A stretch of DNA of 64,000 bases from positions 20,987,344 through 21,051,343 of the forward strand of contig OU744449.1 of the NCBI GenBank assembly GCA_916610825.1, given 5' to 3'. A model generated the notes under the pieces. The model did not search any database. It was not told the origin of the DNA and saw only the letters and a program-made list of their open reading frames with translations. The position numbers were made by a program, and so were the translations under genes. Of the stretch, positions 1-10,100 are shown piece by piece. Each line of letters opens with the position of its first letter. Within the stretch, counting starts at the first letter, position 1. This DNA comes from Haliclystus octoradiatus (taxonomy: Eukaryota; Cnidaria; Staurozoa; Stauromedusae; Haliclystidae).

Positions 1-624
1 TAGATACCTCACGGAAAGCACGCACATGAATCGCCTTTTAGGAAAGCTGGCATTCTATGGCCAATCCCTTGTCCATGACATATGGTAAGTCTTGTGACAG
101 ATTGTAATCATTCTTGCATGTGCTACTCTTCTAGTAAGCGAGACAAAAATGGGGATTTAGCTACTGATAACAATGGGAAAGCCAAATCATTCAGCGAAGA
201 ATTTGCTAGCGTATTCACCATTGATGATTGTTTGCAGCCTGTGTTGAGCATTAGAGCTCATGCTTTCATAACTAACGTCGAATTTCTAATTCCTGATGTT
301 CTTCAAGCTATTAAAAAACTTGCGAAAAGGCTATGGTGACACTCCTGATCACATACCTAGTTATTTCATAAAAGAAATCGGTGATGATATAGCAAAACCT
401 CTTTCATATATCTTCCATTACTCGTTCAAGTCATCTACACTGCCTGATATATGGAAAACTGCGATTGCATGTCTTATTTTTAAGAAAACCCCTGCAGAAT
501 TGGCTGTTAACTATCGTCCAGTCTCGCTAACATCTGCATTTTGCCGATTGATGGAACCTGTTATCAAAGTTGCACTGTTGAAATTTTTACTCCATCATAA
601 TTTAATAACCACTGAACAGCATGC

Positions 625-783
625 TGTTGGTTTAGCATGAGTTAGAGGCCAGCCTCGTGATAGAATGTATAAGTAAGAGGATCAAGAGATGTGAGACAGA
701 AGAGTTTTGAAGCGGATCTGAATTATACTTGATGTTGTTATATTACTAACGTTGTATTCTTTATGTATTTATCCGACTCTACA
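625..783 (+). repeat. 5' LTR of the young Gypsy element
   Basis: This 159-bp direct repeat is identical to 4825-4983 apart from one base. It begins TGTTGG and ends CTCTACA. It is preceded by the target duplication ATGC. Confidence 0.92.
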
Positions 784-850
784 TTGGCACAGTGGATAGA
801 TTTATATATTTTTTTTTTCATGCATATATAATCAACCATATTTTTACGTT

Positions 851-3800
851 ATGGCAACTTTTCGTGGGCGTCTTCCGCCTGAATTCAATCCTGGTCAACG
901 TGATGCATATGACCGATTTACGAAGTGGAAATTCAGTTTCCAAACCTATATGACTGCCACCGACTTAGCACTGCAATCAGAAGCAAAGAAGCTTGCTATT
1001 CTCTACAACATTGCAGGCGAAGAGTTCCGGCAATTTACCAAGAAAAACTGTACGTTTAATTTGGCCGACAACACGGAAACTGTCACTAATGTCCTCAAAG
1101 GAATAACTAAGATCCTGAAACCACAGAGACGACATTTGGATTACCGTTGTAAGTTATTTGATTGTCGTCAAAGTGAAGACGAGCCAATACATGAATACTT
1201 ACAACAATTGAGAAATTTATATGATGAGACTGGTTACACTGACCGCACCCTAACCGGAGATATGTTAATGCGGGATTTGTTGGTTCGTGGTGTCCGAAAC
1301 GAAGACGCAAAACGATTATTATTGCAACAGGATTTTGACTCTTTAACTATTGACGAATGTACAAAATTAGTCTCAAGTTATGAAACTGTTAATAGATCAG
1401 ATGCTGTTAAAACAGAGATTATCGCCGCTACAACTGCAAATAATACAAAGATTATCGATTCATGCAAATATTGTGGACGATCGCACGCTGTTGGACGCTG
1501 TCCTGCATATGGGAAATCATGTTCATCATGTGGACTTCGTAATCATTTTCACAGCGTTTGTCAGCGTAGTAAATATGCGAATGACAGTGTTAACAAGACA
1601 AGGACGCCATCACAGCATAAAGTATCTGTCAGGCGTAAATCACATCGCTCTGATAAAAGCGCTGCTCTTGACAATGAGGATAACACCTCATCATCGAATG
1701 AGTCGGAAATTTCTTTTGCATTAACTTCCGCTCAGCCAGGTGAGCGTGCTTATGTACATTTATTTGTAAACGGAGACCCTTTGAAATTTTTAATCGATCC
1801 TGGAAGTACGGCAACGATGTTACCTGTAGAATATTTAAAGAAAGGTCAAGAATTTAAAATGCTTACTGACACTTTTGTGAAACCATGGAATAGTAAAAAG
1901 ATACCTATTATTGCTGAAGGAAAAATCAAAGTGTCGGCCTCATCAAGCGACAAGGCAATTTTGATCAAGGCTAAATGTATAAAGAAATTAAAATGTCCTC
2001 TGTTGAGTTATTCCGACTATTTATTATTAGGAGGACAGCCGTTACAATTACCTGAAGCATATGATGTCAGCGTAAGTGCTGTCGATGAAACGCTAGGAAA
2101 TATTGGTGTTGCAACAATTAATGTTAAATCTAATGTTACACCTATTGTTCAAGGTGCACGAAAGCTTGCTTTCAGATTACATAAACCAGTTGAAAAAGAA
2201 ATAGAAAAGATGGTTAAAGCTGATATATTGGAGAGAGTGACTGGCCCTAGTAAATGGTTATCGCCGATTGTTGTCGCTTGGCGAAAAAATGGAAATGTAC
2301 GTCTTTGCGGCGATTTTAGACGTTTAAACGAAGCTGTTCAACGAGAACGTTATGCCATTCCAAACGCTGATTCATTTTTCGCTAAGATGTCTGGTTCCAA
2401 ATACTTTTCCTGTTTGGATTTAGAGTCCGGGTTTCATCAAATCAAACTCGATGCGGATTCTTCGGAATTAACTACAATCTCAACTCATATTGGAAATTAT
2501 AAATTTAAACGTTTACCTTTTGGTGTGAGCTCTGCTCCTGAATTGTTTCAAAGAGTTATGTCAGATCATTTAGTTGATCTTCCTGGATGTCTAGTTTATA
2601 TCGACGATATAATTATATTTGGCAAAGACCGTACTGAACATGACGCTCGTCTAAATGCTGTTTTACGACGTTTAAAATCCATTGGGGCAAAATTAAATAA
2701 AAAGAAATGTAAATTTGCGCAAGAACAGTTGCTTTATCTTGGTCATACAATTTCTGCTGCTGGTCTGGCTCCAGATCTTACAAAAATTACTGAATCTTTG
2801 GCATTACAACCACCAAAGTCTGTCACAGAAGCGCGTCGTTTGTTAGGTATGTTAAACTACTTGCAAAAATTTTTACCTTCATTATCTAACAATTTAAAAG
2901 CCATACGAGATATATTGAAGGGCTCATATGATCAGAGCGCTATTGATAATTGTTGGGATAAAATGAAGGATGATTTACGATGTGCTGCAACTACTTCGTT
3001 TGCATTTTATGATTGTAATGCTACTACTGCTGTTTTGTCCGATGCAAGTCCACATGGATTAGGAGCTGTGCTCATGCAATTGCATAACAATGAATGGAAG
3101 CCTGTTTTGTGCGCTAGTCGATCCCTCACCTCCACTGAGCAGAAATACTCGCAGATGGAGCGTGAACTATTATCTATTGTGTTTGGTGCTACTCGTTTCT
3201 GACAATTTATTTTGGGTGGTCCTGTACAATTTTGGACTGACCATAAACCTTTAGAGTCTATTTGGAAAAAACCATTTGACGATGTTGCCCCTCGTTTACA
3301 GCGTATGTTAATGAGATTAGCTTCTTTTGGGGGCACTATTTGTTATAAACCGGCCCGTGAACAGATGAATACATTAGCAGATACTTTATCTCGTTCACCT
3401 ATTGCGGATGACACCACTGAATTGTCTACTAAAGATTATAGTGAAATTGCATCAGTTATTCTTGATGACGCTACACAATTTCTTACTCCTGAATTTGTGT
3501 CTATAAAAGAAGTTTCCCGCGAAACAGCTGCAAGTAATGCGTTGTCGTTAGTTATCAATTGTTTAGAGACTAGTAATTGGTCTAACTTACCTGAAAATTT
3601 GGATTGTTATTTTAAAGAACGTTATTCATTATCTGTTTCTTCACAGCCACGTTTACTGCTAAGAGGTTCACAGATTGTCATTCCATCTACCTTACGTGAA
3701 CGTGTTATTTATTCTGCGCACGACAGTCATGTTGGCTTAAAATCTACATTGTCTAATTTATCATCAGTATGGTGGCCTGGTTTGACCAAAGAAGTAAAAA

Positions 3801-4684
3801 CTATTATTGAACATTGTGAACAATGTAAAGAATTCGATGAACGGTGGCCTAATACTGAGTTAAAGCCATCTGATGTATTACCGCCGTGGCACACTTTAGC
3901 CATGGATATTTTCCATGTAGATGGTAAACCATATTTAAGTATTGTTGATTATGGGTCTCGCTACCCTGAAGCGTTTTCTATAAAACGTGAGAAAACGCCT
4001 GATATTTTAGATGCTTTAGAATCTGTATTTTGTTCTCATGGTCCGTGTTTAGAGATCATGTCTGATAACGGATCGCAGTTTACGTCTAAGAAGTTTAAGT
4101 CATTTTTGTCATCATGGGGCGTTACAATTCGACACTCGGCCCCGCGATACCCCAGATCTAATGGGATGGTTGAACGTTTTCACCGAACTTTTAAAAGACG
4201 ATGGTCTCGTTGTGACGATCTTAGTAATAACCAACGTTTACGTCACGTTTTATTTATTATGCGTACTTCTCATCATCGTATGATCGGTACATCGCCTTTG
4301 CATGCTTTGACAGGTCGACGTCCTATAACGGCAATTCCTGCTTTATTTTCATCAAAAGCTGTAAATGTAGATAGTCAATTAAAAGCTAAGTTAGCAATGA
4401 AAAAATATCACGATAGCGGTAATAATATTAGTAATGTACCTATTCCCAATGACGGGGAAAGAGTTTTATTTAGACATGGTAACAATAACGTCCGTGGTAT
4501 TGCAGTAAGTTCGTCTGAAGACCGTACAACAATTTCAACAGATTCCGGTCAGCAACTTGTGAGGGCTAGGTCTCATGTGAGACCAACCTCAAGATTTAAT
4601 AATAATGATAATGTACATACACGATCTGGACGAGTTAGTAAACCGCCTGTGCGTTTTGATCCATCCGATCCTTCTACACATTAA
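851..4684 (+). pseudogene. Gypsy gag-pol polyprotein, one in-frame TGA
   Basis: A single reading frame of about 1,278 codons is broken only by TGA at 3200-3202. Gag occupies roughly residues 1-300 and ends in two zinc knuckles (CKYCGRSHAVGRC and CSSCGLRNHFHSVC). A retropepsin-like stretch follows, reading LIDPGST where DTG or DSG is usual. The reverse transcriptase (about 430-640) has the active-site YIDD in VYIDDIIIFG. RNase H carries LSDASPHGLGAVL. The stop falls just after it, before the DHKPLES block. Integrase has the HHCC zinc motif (HDSHVG to HCEQC) and the DDE residues in AMDIFH, SDNGSQF and NGMVERF. The polyprotein copies the element RNA and inserts it into the genome. The stop may have silenced this copy after insertion or been supplied in trans. 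Confidence 0.9.
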
Positions 4685-4824
4685 TCAGGTGTCGTTAACG
4701 TTGTTCTTCTTATAATTAAATACTTCTTGCTGTTACATATTTATTCGATAATTTGATTTAAATACTTCATATAATTATACATAATTAATAACTAAAATTA
4801 ATAAACTTTTGAAGAAGAAGCGAG

Positions 4825-4983
4825 TGTCGGTTTAGCATGAGTTAGAGGCCAGCCTCGTGATAGAATGTATAAGTAAGAGGATCAAGAGATGTGAGACAGA
4901 AGAGTTTTGAAGCGGATCTGAATTATACTTGATGTTGTTATATTACTAACGTTGTATTCTTTATGTATTTATCCGACTCTACA
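4825..4983 (+). repeat. 3' LTR of the young Gypsy element
   Basis: This 159-bp copy begins TGTCGG and ends CTCTACA. It follows a GA-rich polypurine tract (4811-4824) and is followed by the target duplication ATGC at 4984-4987. Confidence 0.92.
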
Positions 4984-5810
4984 ATGCATTTCTTCAACGT
5001 AAGTCATCATGTATGCAGTTAATAGAAGTTCTTAATGATTGGACTTTTGCATTTGATAAAAAATGTTGTATTGATGTTGTATACACAGACTTTGATAAAG
5101 CATTCGACTCCGCACTTTCACATTTACTCGGATCAACAGAACCATGTCAATCATTTCAGTTAGTGTAATCAGAATTTCTGACCCGGTCAAATACATGGCA
5201 ATTGAAAGTTGCAGTTCAAAAGTGCTCAACTGTTTACATCGGCACACACAATCAAAATGTTCCCTATTCTTTAAATGACTGTCCACTACCTAATAGTACA
5301 GACTGCTTTTGTGATCTTGGTGTGTATGTAAGCTTCGATTTAAAGTTTTCTTGGCACTGCTCTATGTTCTCATCAAAAGCATGTGCAATTTCAAACTATA
5401 TCCTACGTTCTCTGCATCTAAATGATCCAACTCATTTAATTAAAGCTTATATTGTCTATGTCCATCCACCCCTCGGATATGCCACTCAAGTGTACTCTCC
5501 ACATCTGAAATAGGACATTGCTGTAGTAGAACACATCCAAGATTGTACACCCGCAGAGTTTACTATGTTACAATGCTGATAGTGTAGGTTATAGTCAACC
5601 GCTAGATTTGTTTAACCCGAAAACGCTAGAATGTCGTAAAAAATTTTAGATCTATGCTTCTCCACAAGATCATTCACAGTCTCGCAATAATATTGCTCCC
5701 AGATGACATTAGCATCGTAAAAACAAGTACAAGAAGTCACAATCAGCAAATAAGTATCTCCACTGCAAGAGCCTAAGTGAGAAATAGTTTTTACTACCAC
5801 CATACCATCG

Positions 5811-6023
5811 AGGGTCCGACAAAGTCCGGAAACTTGGAAACCTGGTTTGCGGAAGGCTAGCAAAATTCAGAAGGAAAAGGCATAATGCTGAATACATAAA
5901 TTAAAATTATTAGAAAAACATAAAAATAAAATTTTGATTTCATGATTTTATGTCAGTGAAATCAGTTCAACGTTTATCTAAAAAGTTGAGGTTTGCGGAA
6001 GGTAAAACATTTTGTCGGACCCT
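5811..6023. mobile_element. MITE with AGGGTCCGACAAA terminal inverted repeats
   Basis: A 213-bp segment is bounded by AGGGTCCGACAAA and its reverse complement, and the inverted similarity continues inward (GTTTGCGGAAGG). It interrupts the LINE open frame near the RLWN block. No protein is encoded. A related element appears at 10515-10676. The target duplication is not clear. Confidence 0.75.
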
Positions 6024-6260
6024 GCACATCATACGTCTGTGGAATTGCTTTATCAAATGATTAATACTGTTAATTGTAAAACTTTAAGCACCTTCAAACG
6101 TAGTCTCCAAAATGTAATTAAAAAAGGCATCATACATATTTTCACTGATAGTTAAATTATATAAAAATCTCCTTGTAGTATTAGCGCATGTTACATGCCT
6201 TCTACATGTGTATTGCTATTTGAAAGTTATCAAATAAAGACATACTGTATATATAAGTAA

Positions 6261-6964
6261 GACGTGAACGAACGGAATCGAGATATCACTTAGTCAATAT
6301 AAATTATTCTGCCGTTATGCATCAACATTAACGTAATAGTCACAATGCTAATGCTTTCCAGCCCATCCTCACCATTAGTCAACAGGTCAGTTTTGACAAG
6401 TTTACTTGAAGTAGTTACAGATCAACTTTTATTCAACAGGGTAGTTACAATTTTCCACTTATTACCACCAATCCAAAACCACACCAAAGCGTTGAGGAGT
6501 TTAAAATTATTATATAACTGTTGTTGCGGTGAAACAGATAAAACTCAAATTAATGATTCTGGATATTCTGATCTTCATGCAAAGTGGCACCCATCTGATT
6601 ATGACAAGCAATGAATTTTTGAAATCTGTGATGTGAAGATTCACACAAAGTGATACTATTTCAGACCAGCTATGTGTTATCAAACTACTGTTAATTAAAT
6701 CAATATAAAATAAAAGCAAGTCATCCTCAAATATCCGTCCAAAACAAAATTCTATAGAAAGTTGAGATGTGTTAAAACATAATGATTCAGTATTCCCCCT
6801 GGGAAAAAAAAACAATTCAGGATTTCATGAACGGTTCATGAATATTTCATAAATATGTGGATTCATTATTAGCTCACAAACAGTTGTATGTATAGCTCAT
6901 TCAAAATAACTACTATGATTATATTTGACCAAACATTGAAAGAATTTTTATATGATAAACTCAC
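6261..6964. other. Gene B intron sequence, nothing recognised
   Basis: AT-rich sequence lies between the LINE remnant and the first TSP1 exon of gene B. A small TTCATGAAC-like patch is at 6826-6860. I see no coding exon or further element. Confidence 0.5.
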
Positions 6965-7123
6965 TTGGGCAAACAAATGGATCACAGCTTCTGCTTGCTG
7001 TTTCCTCCAACGAATTACCAATGTTATACATAGAATCATAACACATTCTTTCTCTGGTTTCAGTTCTAACTGGACCACATAAAGGAAAACAGTATCCCCA
7101 TGCAGACCATGTATCGCATTTAT
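6965..7123 (-). CDS. Gene B exon 4: TSP1 repeat
   Basis: The 159-nt exon (53 codons, phase 1-1) has the acceptor TTTACAG and the donor A|GTGAGT. It encodes KCDTWSAWGYCFPLC, then RERMC and RSCDPFVC. That gives the WxxW start and cysteine spacing of a thrombospondin type 1 repeat, although the first CSxTC position is degenerate. Confidence 0.8.
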
Positions 7124-10100
7124 CTGTAAATAAATAAAACGTAATAAATGAAGTAATTAAATAGACCTGATGATCATTCACGTAATAAAAATGCATTCTC
7201 TGGAAACTTTAAAAAAAGATTTGGAAAGGAATGTATTTGAGTGAATATTGAATTACAGCAACTCAATGTCGACCTTATCTAAAGCATTTAATGACTATCA
7301 TCTTTGATGGTATATAGAACGGTCCAGACATTAGTGAGTTGATGCGGTGCATTATTGACAATTAAAACTATCTGCTTTTTATTTTTTTGCATTTACCATT
7401 TAGCCACAAATCAGGTAGCTAATAACTTTATTTCACCTGGGTCGTTGGTTAGTTTCTTAATGCTTTTTGACGTGTGGTCAGTTTAATGGCTGGATGTCCT
7501 TCCTGATGCCAACTAATAGTGCTCCGGCCAGGGAGATTGAACCCAAGACCCTGCCTACCGAGGTCCAACGCCCTGACCAGGGCCGTCCCTAGTAGGCCTA
7601 TGGGGGTATTGGGGGGCGTGACACCCCCTGGCAGCTTTGTCAGTCAACAAATCTTCCTTGAAATGTCTCCAGTCGGCAAAAGAGGGTAGAAAATAGCAAA
7701 AGAATATTGCGATGTCGGCTTTCTAAGAGTAGAAATAAGAGATTTCTTTAAATTTTATGTCCACACAAATCATGAATACTGTATTTAGAGGCAATTATCT
7801 TCAACTTTTGGTGTTTGATCGGGACAAACAGGAGAAATTTTGGGTTCGAAAAATCTCGGAAAAACATGGCCCGGAAATATTTCCTTGCTGAGCTCAGGGA
7901 GAATTCCGCTGATGACTTAGGTCAAAGAGTCAATGTACAATTTAAACACGCATGACAAACCTTTGTGTGACGGGTTCAACTCCAGACACCGCACCTTAAT
8001 TGGTTTCCAATTCACGGCTACACACCCGGATGGACACCGGTGGCATTGGTAAATTTATTGCTCGACAACCCCCTCAAAAAATTTCTCGGCACGGCCCTGA
8101 CCCTGACCCCACTACACTAAGGCCTACACTTGCCATGACATAATGAAAATGATCTGCAGAGTCGGGGCTGAGATCTGTAAAGAGTATTTACAATGAGTGC
8201 TATCAGTGCTCTTAGTGCACTTATCTACAAATGGAAGAGTAGTATGGGCGCCTTCGGTAAGGCAATACGGTATTAATTACATTTTTAGGATTCACATATG
8301 TCTAGATGAGAAATATTAGAGAATGACAGGCAGCATTTGTTTTATGAGCCATGTGATAGTCTTCATCTTACCAGAGAAAACACATTGTAATGTAGGTGCT
8401 TTTCCACTTGGAGCATTATTTACTCCATGGACAGTGACAAAATCACCATTTGTTGGATCTTTGTTCTTCATCACAAGCAGAATTTGATCATCAGCCACCC
8501 AATTGTTAAATAATTTAAGTTCATTGATTATGGCAATCACATTTGGAGTTGTAATCTTTTGACCGTAGCTGCGGTTCTTAATAGTCCATCGTACATTACT
8601 GTCAGTTCTAGCACTGTTCTGATTACCGTAAATGCATGATTCTGCATCAGACATAGCAGCATTTTTCTTAGCAACGGCATAAATTTCAATATCTGGTTGC
8701 CCTTGACCAATGACTTCTACCCATAAGTTTAGAAAACATTTTTCCAAATTATGAAATTGGTTAAAATTTGAATCAATTTTGATTAGAAAGCTCACTAGCT
8801 GTTCACCATCTTTGAAAGCTATATCAAGAGATGAAGGCGATCCGTCGCATTGATTTTGACTTACAGACGAGTGGAGGACAGGTACAACAGATGTGTAAAT
8901 TTCTAAAAATAACATACAAAGTAATTAAATCGACATGAATAGGAATACCTTACATAAGGATATTATACTTGAGTCACCTTGTAGATGTAGCATTGACGCT
9001 TCAATTGTTTGATTAACACAAATTATAAACTTTTTATCAGGTCCTTTGAAAAATTGTAAAACTGTTATCGTTACGAGAAAGATGCAATGCAAATGGCTCA
9101 AATTTTTCTTTCATATTTATACAATGTTATGTTTTGTGTGTTGTGCTAAGATAATGGAGATTAACAGTTACTTTACATAAACATTCAATGTTTCAATTGG
9201 TTAATATTGCACCACATGATACCCGCTATGTCATAAGTAATTTTAATTTTGAAGGCTAATATTATTTACGATTACCAGATTAAATCGACATGGCCGAATA
9301 GTTTGTTGATCAAATGAAATACGGAAAAATAAATATGGACAACACCAAAATATAAAAAACGACTCAATCAACAACTGTTTGAATCTACTTTGTAAATGCT
9401 GCTTTTGGTAAGAGGCTGTTCATTCTCAGAGCCATCTATGTATGAGAGTTGTGAATCGCAACTTTTGGGGCTCGAAAATCGCCGTATTCATTCCATTGAA
9501 AACATGGTTTCGAACAAAAAGTTTTTAGAATTCATGACATTATTTTTGCGTGCTTTGTTAAAATTTCGCAAGCCTGGGTTTGACGAAACGAAAATGGTGT
9601 CCATAAAATCCTGTGACTTGCATCTGTCCAATTGGAACTGAGAGTGGCACATGAAAGAGTGTCCCAACTCTTGTAAATAGATGGCTCTGGTTCATTTTCA
9701 TGCATGCGGACAACAAAACAACTAGTTTTAAAAGAAAAGGACACAAAATGCTTGCGATTCCGCAGATCAAGCCTTAACACTCAATTTACCCAATAGACTC
9801 AGAGTAAGATCCTGGCTCTTTGTCAAATTACTGCCACTCTTCGTTATCGATTTCTGTGAATTTTAATGCCATATTTTATTTATGTTAATTAGTTTTACGT
9901 ACTGTATAAATATTTGGTTAATTTTAATTTTTACTTTCTTGCCTGAAGGCTTTATCAAGAATACGGTAACGAAACATTGTGAATCATGTCTTTTATTTCA
10001 AAATTAATAAGTAAGAATTTATTACTTATAGGCTACTAATTGATTAACGAAGTAAACTGAGAGATTTATCATTTCAAAGTTTTGTTTGCTACCATTTATA

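Larger units (their letters stand above)
625..4983 (+). mobile_element. Young Gypsy LTR retrotransposon (Mag-like), 4-bp TSD ATGC
   Basis: A 4,359-bp element has 159-bp LTRs beginning TGT and ending ACA, with a target duplication ATGC at 621-624 and 4984-4987. The LTRs differ at one base (the fourth), so insertion was recent. A candidate primer binding site TGGCACAGTGGATAG lies at 785-799 and a purine-rich tract at 4811-4824. One gag-pol frame fills the interior. It sits inside the older LINE, splitting its RT immediately after the EQHA residues. The zinc knuckles resemble those of the Mag clade; that assignment is by motif style and was not tested by phylogeny. Confidence 0.93.
1..6260 (+). 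mobile_element. Broken non-LTR retrotransposon (CR1/Jockey-like LINE), interrupted twice
   Basis: Fragments of a LINE reverse transcriptase read along the plus strand. About 150-620 encodes the region leading into RT, with NYRPVSLTS and TTEQHA; 4984-5115 continues it with the catalytic-block sequence DVVYTDFDKAFDS; 5202-5513 encodes the downstream part with LNDCPLP, DLGVYV and the YATQVYSPHL block; 5600-5800 and 6024-6150 hold the C-terminal part. A frameshift near 330, a deletion near 5115-5195 and several stops make it dead. It is split by a Gypsy element at 625-4983 and by a MITE at 5811-6023, and both junctions rejoin the same protein. The clade call is by motif style only. The 5' part lies off the window; a short AT-rich tail ends near 6260. 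Confidence 0.8.

Noticed and set aside
3200..3202. TGA as programmed recoding in Gypsy pol
   Set aside because: It falls inside the conserved RNase H region rather than at a gag-pol boundary, so a point mutation is simpler.
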